Assembly: GCA_903845215.1 (NCBI GenBank)
Contig: CAIMWI010000085.1
Location: 41,880 to 105,879, forward strand
Reading direction: 5' to 3'
Source: an uncultured Rhodobacterales bacterium
GTDB taxonomy: Bacteria; Pseudomonadota; Alphaproteobacteria; Rhodobacterales; Rhodobacteraceae
Length of the DNA stretch: 64,000 bases
The position numbers were made by a program, and so were the translations under genes. The notes under the pieces are model-generated. The model was not told where the DNA came from and did not search any database. It saw only the letters and a list, made by a program, of their open reading frames with translations. Numbering within the stretch: position 1 is the first letter of the stretch; each line of letters begins with the position of its first letter. Positions 17,351 to 26,351 of the stretch are shown here, one piece after another.

Positions 17351-18090
17351 TATCCCCGCACATCCCTTTGTCCGCGCCGCGCCCATTTTTCCAGCCGCCC
17401 GATCAGAAAGGTCGAGGTCAGCGAGATCAGCAAATACAGCGCCATCGCCGCAGGGTAGAAAACGAAAAACGCTTTGGTCGTCGCACTGGCCTGATAGGTG
17501 GCCTTGGTCAGTTCCGAAAAGCCGATAACCGCCAGCAAGGCCGTGTCCTTGGTGGCATTCAGCCACAGGTTCGCCATGCCGGGCAGGGCATTGGCTGTCA
17601 TCAAAGGAATGGTGATGCGCCGCGCCAAGGTCACACTTGGCATGCCCATCGCCCGCGCGGCTTCGATCTGGCCGGCAGGCACGGCGAGAATGCCGCCGCG
17701 CAGAACTTCGGTTTGATAGGCGCCCTGCACCACGCCCAAGACCACAATGCCGGTGATGATGGGCGAAATTTGCACGCGATCCATCCCCCAAGACAGCAGG
17801 GCTTGATTTAAAAGGCCGGTGAAGGCGTAAAAGAGAATGAGAATAAGCACCAGTTCGGGCACGGCACGCACAATCGTGGTGTAAACCGCCAAAAGATCCC
17901 TGGTGATCGGCCCGCCGTAAAGTTTGCCAAACGCGCCACACAAGCCAATGGCAAAGCCCAAGCCATAAGCGCCCAAAGCGATGATGACCGAATTGCCCAA
18001 GCCCGCAAGCAAAGTCGCCCCCCAACCGGGGGGCGACAAGGCAAGAAGATCCAGCGCAGAGGCCGCAGCTATGGCCTCAACTCCACTCAT
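17350..18090 (-). CDS. Polar amino acid ABC transporter permease (HisQ-like)
   Basis: A 246-residue permease. Family motifs are the VRAVPELVLILILFYAF block and the EAA loop EAARAMGMPSVTLARRITIPLMTA. It forms the channel with the next permease. Its start overlaps the TAA of the binding-protein gene by one base (TAATG), indicating translational coupling. Confidence 0.87.
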   Translation of the reverse strand: MSGVEAIAAASALDLLALSPPGWGATLLAGLGNSVIIALGAYGLGFAIGLCGAFGKLYGGPITRDLLAVYTTIVRAVPELVLILILFYAFTGLLNQALLSWGMDRVQISPIITGIVVLGVVQGAYQTEVLRGGILAVPAGQIEAARAMGMPSVTLARRITIPLMTANALPGMANLWLNATKDTALLAVIGFSELTKATYQASATTKAFFVFYPAAMALYLLISLTSTFLIGRLEKWARRGQRDVRG

Positions 18091-18860
18091 TATTCACCAT
18101 AAACGTCAAAGGCGAAGTAGTTTGCGGTGATCGCCGCATAGGTGCCATCCGCACGGATCGCGGCAATGGCGGCGTTCAACTTGTCTTTCAGCGGGTCGCC
18201 CTGACGCAGACCAAAGCCAACACCAGCGCCTAGAATTTCCGGATCATCGGCAACCATGCCAGCCGACTTGCAGCAGGCCTTGCCCGAGTCGCTGTCCAAG
18301 AAGGCTTGCAGCGCGATGCTGTCGGCCATCACGGCATCCAGACGGCCCGCGGCCAGATCCTGATTGGCTTCGTCTTGAGTTTGATAGACTTTCACTTCAG
18401 AAGCCACAGGCGCGAAGTACTTCTGGGTATAAGCTTCGTGCGTGGTCGAAACCTGCACGCCCACGATCTTGCCCGTCAACCCTGCCGCATCCGGGGTGAT
18501 GGCCGAATCCGCCGCGACCATAACCATGGCGGGGGTGTTGTAATACTTGTCCGAGAAGTCGATCGTCTTGGCGCGCTCTGCCGTGATCGACATCGAGGAC
18601 ATGATCACATCAATCTGGCCAGAGGTCAGGGCCGGAATGATGCCATCCCAAGCGGTGGGGGTGATCACGCAGTCCAGTTCGGCCTGCTTGCAGATCGCCA
18701 CCATAAAGTCGACTTCCCAGCCAACCCAGTTGCCTGCCGCATCGGGCGAGGTGAAGGGCGGATAGGGTTCTGCCGCCACGCCGATTTTCAGCGGGTCGGC
18801 CATGGCCGTGGTGCCAAGGGCAAGGGTTGCCAAGGCCGCGAGCACGAATTTTTTCATCAT
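18090..18860 (-). CDS. Polar amino acid ABC transporter substrate-binding protein
   Basis: A 256-residue periplasmic protein with a Sec signal peptide (MMKKFVLAALATLALGTTAMA). The mature part is a family 3 solute-binding fold (KIGVAAEPYPPFTSPDAAGNWVGWEVD, then SSMSITAERAKTIDFSDKYYNTP). The VGWEVDFMVAIC segment and acidic pocket suggest a cationic or polar amino acid such as Lys, Arg, His or an opine. Neighbouring ATGs at 18860 and 18857 are both possible starts after a GGAGAC site. Confidence 0.87.
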   Translation of the reverse strand: MMKKFVLAALATLALGTTAMADPLKIGVAAEPYPPFTSPDAAGNWVGWEVDFMVAICKQAELDCVITPTAWDGIIPALTSGQIDVIMSSMSITAERAKTIDFSDKYYNTPAMVMVAADSAITPDAAGLTGKIVGVQVSTTHEAYTQKYFAPVASEVKVYQTQDEANQDLAAGRLDAVMADSIALQAFLDSDSGKACCKSAGMVADDPEILGAGVGFGLRQGDPLKDKLNAAIAAIRADGTYAAITANYFAFDVYGE

Positions 18861-18910
18861 AGTCTCCTTGTGGTTCAGTAGGGGGTTGGTATCCGTCCGC
18901 AGGTCGTTTT

Positions 18911-19693
18911 TCAGCCCACGGTTTTTAGAAACTGTTTCAAACGGTCTGATTTTGGCGCGCCGAACAACTCTTCGGGCGGGCCTTCTTCTTCGATCACACC
19001 GTTGTGCAGGTAGATCACATGGCTGGCCACTTCACGGGCAAAGCGCATCTCGTGGGTGACCAAAATCATCGTGCGGCCTTCGTCGGCCAGCGCCTTGATC
19101 ACCTGCAAGACCTCGCCCACCAGTTCGGGGTCAAGTGCCGATGTGGGTTCATCAAAAAGCATCGCCTTGGGGTTCATGCACAAGGCCCGCGCGATGGCGG
19201 CGCGTTGTTGTTGGCCGCCTGACAGAAAGGCCGGATAGGCTGTTTCCTTTTCAGCCAACCCCACGCGGGCCAGCAAAGCACGCGCGCGGGTGATGGCTTC
19301 GGCCTTGGGGGTTTTTAGCACATGAACCGGCACCTCGATCAGGTTTTCCAGCACGGTCATATGTGTCCAAAGGTTAAAGTTCTGAAACACCATGCCCAGG
19401 CTTTGGCGGGCCTGTTCCAGTTGCTTTTTGTCTTTTGCAGTACCATCGTCCTTCATGGCAATGGGTTGCCCTGCCACTTCAATGGTGCCGCCCGAAGGGG
19501 TTTCCAGAAAGTTTATGCAGCGCAGCAAGGTGGATTTGCCCGAACCCGAACCGCCGATGATCGCCACGACATCGCCTTGACGGGCCGTCATCGACACGCC
19601 CTTGAGAACCTCGTGCGACCCAAAGGACTTGCGCAGTCCGCTGACTTTGATGGCAATGGGGGCTGTTGCCCGGCTGTGTTCTAGATTTGGCAT
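18911..19693 (-). CDS. Polar amino acid ABC transporter ATP-binding protein
   Basis: A 260-residue HisP/GlnQ-type ATPase. It shows Walker [11 protein letters not shown] loop FQNFNLW, signature [15 protein letters not shown], Walker B AMLFDEP and the switch His in VTHEMRFA. It energises the permeases encoded downstream. It is the first gene of the transporter unit and lies 71 bp after the SIS gene of the galactose cluster, on the same strand. Confidence 0.9.
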   Translation of the reverse strand: MPNLEHSRATAPIAIKVSGLRKSFGSHEVLKGVSMTARQGDVVAIIGGSGSGKSTLLRCINFLETPSGGTIEVAGQPIAMKDDGTAKDKKQLEQARQSLGMVFQNFNLWTHMTVLENLIEVPVHVLKTPKAEAITRARALLARVGLAEKETAYPAFLSGGQQQRAAIARALCMNPKAMLFDEPTSALDPELVGEVLQVIKALADEGRTMILVTHEMRFAREVASHVIYLHNGVIEEEGPPEELFGAPKSDRLKQFLKTVG

Positions 19694-19764
19694 AGGGTTC
19701 CGAGATGATTTCGCTGATCTGACCCAGCGGTGTGGGTTTGTGCAAGCGAATAATTTTGGCCAGG

Positions 19765-20322
19765 CTATTCCAAGTTGGTATGGCGGGCGCGCATCGTGTC
19801 GGCACTTTCCCCCAAACGGGGCCGCAGGGCAAGCACCAGAAGTTCAAAGATCACGAACATCGCGCCTTCAAACACAGATCCCATCGGCAGCACCGATGTG
19901 GGCGCAGATTGGTCGCGTGCCATGGTTTGCACGGGGATGACAAGCCACAGGTCTGATGCCTGCGGGTCTGGCCCCAAGGGTTCAGCGGTGATGCACGCCA
20001 CCTTGGCCCCACCCGCCCGCGCTTGCCCGATCAGGGCGCCAACAGTGGAAAGCCGCCCCGGGCCAGAGGATATCAGCAGCAAATCCCCCGCCCCCAAAGG
20101 CGGGCAAGACATATCGCCTTGCATATGCACATCGCAGCCTAGGTGATACAGCCGCATCGCCAAGGCGCGCATCATCAAACCCTCGCGCCCGCAGCCATAG
20201 GCCACAATGCGGCGCGCGGTGGCAATGGCTTCCACAATGGCTGACAGTTCATCTTGGGACACAGCAGCACAACCGGCGCGCAGTTCCTCGGCGGCGCGGG
20301 TGGCGAGATCGGCAAGGGTCAT
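19765..20322 (-). CDS. SIS-domain protein, 6-phospho-3-hexuloisomerase-like
   Basis: A 185-residue protein made of one sugar isomerase (SIS) domain. [32 protein letters not shown], the [14 protein letters not shown] loop, [13 protein letters not shown] and the final RHTNLE resemble PHI enzymes of the ribulose monophosphate route. No hexulose-phosphate synthase partner is present. Its ATG overlaps the GH42 stop codon (ATGA), so it belongs to the galactoside operon and may isomerise a phosphorylated keto sugar. Catalysis is inferred only. Confidence 0.75.
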   Translation of the reverse strand: MTLADLATRAAEELRAGCAAVSQDELSAIVEAIATARRIVAYGCGREGLMMRALAMRLYHLGCDVHMQGDMSCPPLGAGDLLLISSGPGRLSTVGALIGQARAGGAKVACITAEPLGPDPQASDLWLVIPVQTMARDQSAPTSVLPMGSVFEGAMFVIFELLVLALRPRLGESADTMRARHTNLE

Positions 20323-22220
20323 GCGCGGCTCCATACCACATCGGCGGCGTTTATCGTCTGGCCCTCGTAAGTCACCGGATGGGGGTTGTAGTTGATCAAG
20401 AACGTCACATCCCCCGCCCGTCTGCGGCGCAAGCCTTTGGGCATGGGATGGATCGGCAGGTCTGCGCCGTGGCAAAGTTGGGTCAACACACGGTCGAGCG
20501 CGGTGTCATCCGGCCAGCCGCACAGATAGTGCGCCCCGCCCGCCCGAAGCAAAGCGGGCAAGCTGTCAGCGGTATGTTCGACCACCTCTGCCGCCCCCTC
20601 CAGCTTTTCGCGCCAGCGGTGAAAAGCCCCTCCGTTTGCCAAAGGCACGCGCACATCCGGCGGCAGGCTTTCCACCCGCGCCACCACGCAATCCAGACCG
20701 GGCAGGTTGGGTGGCAGGGGGACGGGAATCGCAAACTCTGCCGTTTTGGCATTGGCGCGGGGGCCGATCAGTGCTGTGCCCTGATACGCCGTCAATGCCG
20801 CCATCAAAGCAGGCGTGATCGTCGCCAACCCCGGGGCCAACACCAGCGCATAGCCGGAAAGATCGGCGGTATGAGGGGGCAGAATGTCGATATCCAGCCC
20901 CAAACGGCGCAAGCCGCGGTACATATCGAACACCAATCCGAAATAGCTAAAATCGCGGCCCTGCGGCTGGGTTTGCCAAGCCCAGTCCGAGGCATAGTCA
21001 AACACCAGCGCAACCTTTGCCTGAGTGTGGGCGACATCGGGCATCGCCGCCAGTTCGCGGGCCACTTGCGCTGCTTCGGCAAAGGCTGGGGCGGGGGCGC
21101 TGTCGGGGCGCAGAAGGCCTGCGTGCATCGCCTCTTGCGCAAAGGGGGCTTGACGCCAGCGAAAGTAGCAGACGGCTTCGGCCCCGTGGGCAAAGGCCTC
21201 CCATGCCCATAGGCGGGCCATGCCGGGCAGGGGGTCGGGGTTCCACGGGGCCCAGTTCACGGGGCCGGGTTGCTGTTCCATCACCCACCAGCGGCCCCGC
21301 CCGACGGCGCGGTACAGGTCGTGGTGGAAGGCTTGGAAATCAGGGTCGCCTTGGCGCAGGAAGTGGCGTTTATCATCGGGCGAGGCAACCACGCGGTCCG
21401 ACAGAAAGCCGATGGGGTAAGCATCCCAAGCGGCGATATCCAGATCAGCGCCCGTGGCGAAATGGTCAAAGTCGGTGACTTGGCCCATGTAGTTGTGCGC
21501 GATGGGGGCAGCGGTGTGCTTGCGCAGGATATCGGTTTGCAGCTTGTTAAAGCTGACAACCTCGTCGCTGGCAAAGCGGCGAAAGGCCATGACATGGGCG
21601 GGGTTCGCCTCGGTCACGGTCAGGTTGGGCAGGCCGATCTGGTCAAAGGCGGTATAGTCCATCGACCAGAACACATTGCCCCACGCGCGGTTCAGCGCAT
21701 CGACCGACTGGTAGCGTTGGGCCAGCCAGTTTTGAAATGTGGCGCGGGCTGCGGCAGAGTAGCTGAGCACCGTGTTGTGGCAGGCATATTCGTTATCGGT
21801 CTGCCACGCGCAGACATGAGGGGTTTTGCTGTAACGAATGGCCATTTGCGCCACGATCTTGGCGCATTCGCCGCGATAGCCCTGATGGCTAAAGTCATAA
21901 TGCCTGCGCGACCCAAAGCCGCGCGGGCGGCCTTGGGCGTCGACGGCCAGCATGTCGGGGTATAGGTCCAGCATCCAGCGCGGCGGTGTGGCGGTGGGGG
22001 TGCCCAAGACCACCTTCAGGCCCTGCGCGCCGAGCGTTTCAATGGCGCGGTCCAGCCAAGCCCAGTCGTAGTGGCCGGGTTGCGGCTCCATCCGGGTCCA
22101 CGCGAATTCACCGATGCGCACCCATGTCAGGCCCAGCTCGGCCATGCGGGCGGCGTCGCTGGCCCAAAGGCTTTCGTCCCACTGTTCGGGATAATAGCAA
22201 ACCCCCAAGCCCCGCTTCAT
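20319..22220 (-). CDS. Beta-galactosidase, glycoside hydrolase family 42
   Basis: A 633-residue cytoplasmic GH42 enzyme that releases galactose from beta-galactosides. The N-terminal TIM barrel begins GVCYYPEQWDESLWASDAARM. The acid/base is Glu144 in WQTDNEYACH and the likely nucleophile is Glu315 in WWVMEQQPGPVNW. A trimerisation domain and a small C-terminal beta domain follow. The start at 22220 overlaps the upstream lactonase gene by 4 nt. There is no signal peptide, so substrates must be imported. Confidence 0.9.
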   Translation of the reverse strand: MKRGLGVCYYPEQWDESLWASDAARMAELGLTWVRIGEFAWTRMEPQPGHYDWAWLDRAIETLGAQGLKVVLGTPTATPPRWMLDLYPDMLAVDAQGRPRGFGSRRHYDFSHQGYRGECAKIVAQMAIRYSKTPHVCAWQTDNEYACHNTVLSYSAAARATFQNWLAQRYQSVDALNRAWGNVFWSMDYTAFDQIGLPNLTVTEANPAHVMAFRRFASDEVVSFNKLQTDILRKHTAAPIAHNYMGQVTDFDHFATGADLDIAAWDAYPIGFLSDRVVASPDDKRHFLRQGDPDFQAFHHDLYRAVGRGRWWVMEQQPGPVNWAPWNPDPLPGMARLWAWEAFAHGAEAVCYFRWRQAPFAQEAMHAGLLRPDSAPAPAFAEAAQVARELAAMPDVAHTQAKVALVFDYASDWAWQTQPQGRDFSYFGLVFDMYRGLRRLGLDIDILPPHTADLSGYALVLAPGLATITPALMAALTAYQGTALIGPRANAKTAEFAIPVPLPPNLPGLDCVVARVESLPPDVRVPLANGGAFHRWREKLEGAAEVVEHTADSLPALLRAGGAHYLCGWPDDTALDRVLTQLCHGADLPIHPMPKGLRRRRAGDVTFLINYNPHPVTYEGQTINAADVVWSRA

Positions 22221-23074
22221 AGCGCCACCAAAGCATCGGCCAAGCCCTTGGCCACGCCGCCCACGGCAAAGACCATGCCGGAGTGCGGGAAGGCGGCTTT
22301 GGCGGCGTCTGACATGTCTTCTAAAGCGGTGGTCACAAACAATGTGCGCATCTCGGCCCCGCCAAAGGCTGGGCATGACGAATGCGGCGCATCCACCTTG
22401 ACCTCGCTTAAGAATGCCCCGTTCGGCGCGTAGCAGGCCACACGGCCCATGCCCCACTGCGCGTTCCAAAAGTTGCCTGCGGCATCGACCGTGGCCCCAT
22501 CGGGGTAAATCTCGGTTCCGGTGAAATCCAGATACACAGTTGGCGTGCCCACAGGCCAACCCGCATCATCCAGCGCCACGCGCCAGACCTTTTGCTGGCC
22601 CGTATCGGCGAAATAGGCCGATTGGCCATCCGGCGCAAAGCATATGGCATTGGGGATCGACAGGTTGGGGTATAACAGCCGCAACTCGCCTTTGAACCAG
22701 CGGTAGATCGCCCCCTTGCCATGGCGCGTTGCGCCGTCTTTGCCCATGGTGCTGACCCAAAAGCCGCCTTGCCTATCAACCTTGCCATCATTGCTGCGGT
22801 TGGCGGGTTTGTCGGGTTCCAGCGCCACAACGTGAGTTGAGCTTTGGGTTTCCAAGTTAAACCGAAACAGACCCGCCTCGCCGCAAATCAGCAATTCGTC
22901 GTGCGACAGCACCCCTGCGGCCGAGACCATCTGGGGCAATTGCCACATCTGTTGGCGCACCCCGTCGTTTGACAAAAGCCGTCCCGCGGTGATGTCAAAC
23001 CAGAAGAGCGATTGCCGCAACGGGTGCCAAAAGACGCCTTCGCCAAGTGTGCAGGGGCGGGAATCGTAGATCAT
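22217..23074 (-). CDS. SMP-30/gluconolactonase family sugar lactonase
   Basis: A 285-residue six-bladed propeller lactonase. Family blocks are [21 protein letters not shown] with the metal-binding Glu, [36 protein letters not shown] and [19 protein letters not shown]. In this operon it probably opens galactono-1,4-lactone to galactonate. Its ends overlap dgoA and the GH42 gene by 4 nt each, showing tight coupling. Confidence 0.88.
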   Translation of the reverse strand: MIYDSRPCTLGEGVFWHPLRQSLFWFDITAGRLLSNDGVRQQMWQLPQMVSAAGVLSHDELLICGEAGLFRFNLETQSSTHVVALEPDKPANRSNDGKVDRQGGFWVSTMGKDGATRHGKGAIYRWFKGELRLLYPNLSIPNAICFAPDGQSAYFADTGQQKVWRVALDDAGWPVGTPTVYLDFTGTEIYPDGATVDAAGNFWNAQWGMGRVACYAPNGAFLSEVKVDAPHSSCPAFGGAEMRTLFVTTALEDMSDAAKAAFPHSGMVFAVGGVAKGLADALVAL

Positions 23075-23691
23075 GGCTGCGCTCCTTGGGCGGCGGTGTC
23101 AAAGGCTGCGACGATTTGGGCGGCGCGGGTGGCGATCTCGGCCAAGGGCAGGGCGGGGGTGTACAGGGCGGTGCCGATGCCAAAGCCGTTGGCCCCTGCC
23201 GCCAGCCATTGGGCAAAGTTCGACGCCCCCGCGCCGCCGACGGCGTAAACTTGGGTCGCCTTGGGCAGCACGGCGCGGATGGCCTTGACACCTTCGGGGC
23301 CGATCAGGCTGGCGGGGAAGATTTTTAGCCCATCCGCGCCCGCTTTCAGGGCTGCAAAGCATTCGGTGGGCGTCATCACCCCCGGCCAAGAGGCCATGCC
23401 CCGCGCCTTGGTGGCGGCGATCACCTCGGGGTCGCAATTGGGCGAGACGATCAGCGTACCGCCCGCCTGTTGCACGGCGTGCACATCTTGCACCGACAGC
23501 ACCGTCCCCGCGCCGATCTGCGCCTGATGGCCGCAGGCTTTGGCCATGGCCGCGATCGAGGTGAAAGGATCGGGCGAGTTCAGCGGCACTTCAATGCGTG
23601 TGATCCCTGCGGCGATCAGGGCTTGGGCGGCGGCGACAGCCTCGGGCGGGGTGATGCCGCGCAGGATGGCGATGATCGGGCGATGGTGCAT
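23071..23691 (-). CDS. dgoA: 2-dehydro-3-deoxy-6-phosphogalactonate aldolase
   Basis: A 206-residue class I aldolase that splits KDPGal into pyruvate and glyceraldehyde 3-phosphate. The Schiff-base Lys123 is in [10 protein letters not shown] and the catalytic Glu34 in [22 protein letters not shown] and [15 protein letters not shown] are typical. The neighbouring dgoK makes KDPGal the likely substrate rather than KDPG. It lies 3 bp after dgoK. Confidence 0.9.
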   Translation of the reverse strand: MHHRPIIAILRGITPPEAVAAAQALIAAGITRIEVPLNSPDPFTSIAAMAKACGHQAQIGAGTVLSVQDVHAVQQAGGTLIVSPNCDPEVIAATKARGMASWPGVMTPTECFAALKAGADGLKIFPASLIGPEGVKAIRAVLPKATQVYAVGGAGASNFAQWLAAGANGFGIGTALYTPALPLAEIATRAAQIVAAFDTAAQGAQP

Positions 23692-23694
23692 GGG

Positions 23695-24585
23695 TTAGTC
23701 TTTCAATTTGGCATAAAGCGCAGACAGGCCCGCCAGCGTGCAGGCCGTGGCATCCTCAGTTTCGGCCTGCAAGCCTTGCAGCCCAAGGGCGCGGGCATAA
23801 AGGGCTGACAGGTTCTGTGCCCCGATCAGTTTCACGCTTTGACCCAGCCAATAGGGCTTGGCCCCTGCCAGTTCGATCCCGATCAAAAGGCCCGACAGGC
23901 GCGCGCGGGCTTGGGGGGCTGTCATGGCGTGCAACAGGCCCTCGGCGCGCAAAGAGAACAGACGGGCAGCGATGCGGTCAGGGCGCGAGAGTGCGTCAGA
24001 CAGGCCGTCATCAAAGGCGGCATCGTCCCAGCCCTCGGCTGTGAGCGAATGGCGCAGGACCGATTGGGTCGAGAGCAGCGAAAACATCTCGCCCGTCATA
24101 TAGGTTTGAAACGACACAACCTCGCCCGCGCTGACATGGACCCATTTGGAATGGGTTCCGGGCAGACAAAACACCCCATCAAAGCCCGGATGCAAGGCCA
24201 GCGCGCCGGCCAGCTGCGTTTCCTCGCCCCGCATCACATCGGCGGGCCGGTCTTGCGACAGGCCGGGGGCGATGCGCACATCTAGGCGGGGGTCGTTTGT
24301 GGTGACCCGCGTAAGGGCTGCAGGATCGGTGGGGGGGCAGGGCACGGCACGGTAGCGCGCCTCGACCCAGCCTTGGCGCGCCCCGACCATGCCGCAGGCC
24401 AGCACTGTGGTGCGCGCCGTTAGCCAAGGGGCGATCACCTCTAACAAGGCCGCTTCGAACTGGTCGGGCTTGAGCTGCCCCATGCCCTTGTCGTTGGTGG
24501 CATGGGCCTCAATACCTGTCTGCCCCATGGCCCAAGCCCGCAGGTTTGATGTGCCCCAATCTACCGCAATCCAACTGGCCTGCAT
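23695..24585 (-). CDS. dgoK: 2-dehydro-3-deoxygalactonokinase
   Basis: A 296-residue sugar-acid kinase that phosphorylates KDGal. The N-terminal phosphate loop is IAVDWGTSNLRAW. GMGQL, ACGMVGARQGW, MRGEETQLAGAL and LPGTHSKWVHV are DgoK hallmarks. The start at 24585 has a GGGGGAAG site and is the first of the galactose operon. The galactose dehydrogenase and galactonate dehydratase needed to complete the pathway are not in the window. Confidence 0.9.
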   Translation of the reverse strand: MQASWIAVDWGTSNLRAWAMGQTGIEAHATNDKGMGQLKPDQFEAALLEVIAPWLTARTTVLACGMVGARQGWVEARYRAVPCPPTDPAALTRVTTNDPRLDVRIAPGLSQDRPADVMRGEETQLAGALALHPGFDGVFCLPGTHSKWVHVSAGEVVSFQTYMTGEMFSLLSTQSVLRHSLTAEGWDDAAFDDGLSDALSRPDRIAARLFSLRAEGLLHAMTAPQARARLSGLLIGIELAGAKPYWLGQSVKLIGAQNLSALYARALGLQGLQAETEDATACTLAGLSALYAKLKD

Positions 24586-24686
24586 AACTTCCCCCATTTG
24601 CCGCCAGTTTTGCGCTTTCCTAGGCCCAAGAGCAATTGCCAGTTTGCCCAAAACCCTTCCGGCTTTTGCAAGAAAGGGCGGGTATT

Positions 24687-24723
24687 CTGGCGCTATCACC
24701 CCAAAGGCTCTGGACCTAAGAGC
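24687..24723 (+). promoter_or_regulatory. Predicted TauR operator upstream of tpa
   Basis: Two direct half-sites lie 23 nt apart: CTGGCGCTAT (24687-24696) and CTGGACCTAAGAGC (24710-24723). A weaker 11-of-14 match lies at 24620-24633. TauR of Rhodobacter capsulatus is known to use CTGGACYTAA-type direct repeats. The same arrangement occurs upstream of xsc. Confidence 0.7.
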
Positions 24724-24824
24724 TTGCAGGTGATGGGCAGAAGATACACCATGTCAACCACAAAGGCGGGGCCGCGACCCTGCCTGATTCGGGCTTTGCG
24801 CGTGGCGCTTATGAGGAGATCTCG

Positions 24825-26198
24825 ATGAACACGATGACCAATGACCTAAGCGGCGTCGTCGCTGCTGACCGCGCCCATGTGTGGCACCACCTAAGCCAGC
24901 ACAAGCAATATGAAACCGTTGACCCCCGCGTGATAGTGGAAGGCAAGGGCCTGCGGGTCTGGGATGCCAAGGGCAAGGAATATATCGACGCGGTGTCAGG
25001 TGCGGTATGGACGGTCAACGTGGGCTATGGCCGCGAAAGCATCGCCAAGGCCGTGGCCGACCAACTGGTGAAGATGAACTACTTTGCCGGATCAAACGGC
25101 ACGGTGCCCGGCGCTTTGTTCGCCGAAAAGCTGATCACCAAGATGCCGGGGATGAGCCGCGTTTACTATTCCAACTCGGGCTCGGAGGCCAATGAGAAGG
25201 TCTATAAGATGGTGCGCCAGCTGTCGCACCGGCACCACGGCGGGATGAAGAACAAAATCCTGTACCGCGAGCGCGACTATCACGGCACAACGATTGCGGC
25301 CTTGGCGACCTCGGGTCAGGCAGAGCGTGCCAAGCAATACGGCCCCTATCCCGACGGCTTTGTCATGGTGCCGCATTGCCTTGAGTACCGCAAGCAATGG
25401 GATGTGGCGAACTACGGCGAGCGGGCTGCCGACGCGATTGAAGAGGTGATCCTGCGCGAAGGCCCCGATACCATCGGCTGCTTGGTGCTGGAACCGGTGA
25501 CCGCCGGCGGCGGTGTCATTGTGCCGCCAAAGGGCTATTGGGAGCGGGTGCAGGAAATCTGCAAGAAATACAACATCCTGCTGCACATCGACGAAGTCGT
25601 CTGCGGCGTGGGCCGCACGGGCGTGTGGTTTGGCTATCAGAACTACGGCATCAAGCCTGATTTTGTGACCATGGCCAAAGGGGTCGCCAGCGGCTATGCG
25701 GCGATTTCGTGCACCGTGACGACGGAAGAGGTCTTTGCCATGTTCAAAGACGATGCCGCCGATCCGTTAAGCTATTTCCGCGACATCTCGACCTTTGGCG
25801 GCTGCACAGCGGGGCCTGCGGCGGCTTTGGAAAACATGCGCATCATCGAAGACGAGAACCTGTTGGACAACACCCTGCGCATGGGGGCGCGTACGATTGC
25901 GAACCTTCAAGCGCTGATGGAAAAGCACAAGGTGATTGGCGATGTGCGCGGCGCTGGCCTGTTCTGCGGCGCAGAACTGGTGGCTGACCGTGTGACCAAA
26001 GAGCCGATGGATGAAAAGCGTGTGGCCGCCGTTGTGGCCGATTGCAATGCCAATGGCGTCATCATCGGCATGACCAACCGCTCGATCCCGGGGTTGAACA
26101 ACACGCTGTGCTTGTCGCCCGCGCTGATTGCCACGGCGGATGACATTGACGCCATCACGGGCGCTATCGACAATGCCCTGACGCGGGTTTTTGGCTGA
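24825..26198 (+). CDS. tpa: Taurine:pyruvate aminotransferase
   Basis: A 457-residue class III PLP aminotransferase that converts taurine and pyruvate to sulfoacetaldehyde and alanine. PLP Lys285 is in VTMAKGVASG. YSNSGSEANEKVYKMVRQ and IDEVVCGVGRTG are family blocks. Related omega-amino acid aminotransferases exist, but the tauR and xsc neighbours fix the assignment. The start at 24825 follows GAGGAGATC. It is preceded by a TauR-type operator and followed by two hairpins. Confidence 0.93.
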   Translation: MNTMTNDLSGVVAADRAHVWHHLSQHKQYETVDPRVIVEGKGLRVWDAKGKEYIDAVSGAVWTVNVGYGRESIAKAVADQLVKMNYFAGSNGTVPGALFAEKLITKMPGMSRVYYSNSGSEANEKVYKMVRQLSHRHHGGMKNKILYRERDYHGTTIAALATSGQAERAKQYGPYPDGFVMVPHCLEYRKQWDVANYGERAADAIEEVILREGPDTIGCLVLEPVTAGGGVIVPPKGYWERVQEICKKYNILLHIDEVVCGVGRTGVWFGYQNYGIKPDFVTMAKGVASGYAAISCTVTTEEVFAMFKDDAADPLSYFRDISTFGGCTAGPAAALENMRIIEDENLLDNTLRMGARTIANLQALMEKHKVIGDVRGAGLFCGAELVADRVTKEPMDEKRVAAVVADCNANGVIIGMTNRSIPGLNNTLCLSPALIATADDIDAITGAIDNALTRVFG

Positions 26199-26206
26199 TC
26201 CCAAAA

Positions 26207-26261
26207 GCGGGGGTTTCACACCCCCGCACCCGCTGCAAAAGCGGGGGTTTCACACCCCCGC
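26207..26261 (+). terminator. Tandem duplicated G-rich hairpins after tpa
   Basis: The 21-nt hairpin GCGGGGGTTTCACACCCCCGC (7-bp stem, 7-nt loop) occurs at 26207-26227 and again at 26241-26261, a period of 34 bp. They start 9 bp after the tpa stop codon. They may act as terminator, mRNA end protector or insulator between tpa and tauR. Confidence 0.6.
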
Positions 26262-26263
26262 AC

Positions 26264-26294
26264 CCCCGTGGGATATTCGGGCACATATGAAAGG
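26264..26294 (+). repeat. Recurrent intergenic motif, copy 2
   Basis: Contains GGATATTCGGGCACATATGAAAG directly after the tandem hairpins. It resembles copies at 16524-16557 (opposite strand) and 47343-47364. Confidence 0.4.
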
Positions 26295-26351
26295 GGGGCG
26301 CGGCTGGAAGGCTGGGCCCCTTTGCATTGGGGGCATCGCCCAGAGGAAGAC

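Noticed and set aside
26241..26261. Possible CRISPR-like array from the repeated hairpins after tpa
   Set aside because: Only two copies with a 13-bp spacer and strong internal dyad symmetry; no cas genes are present.
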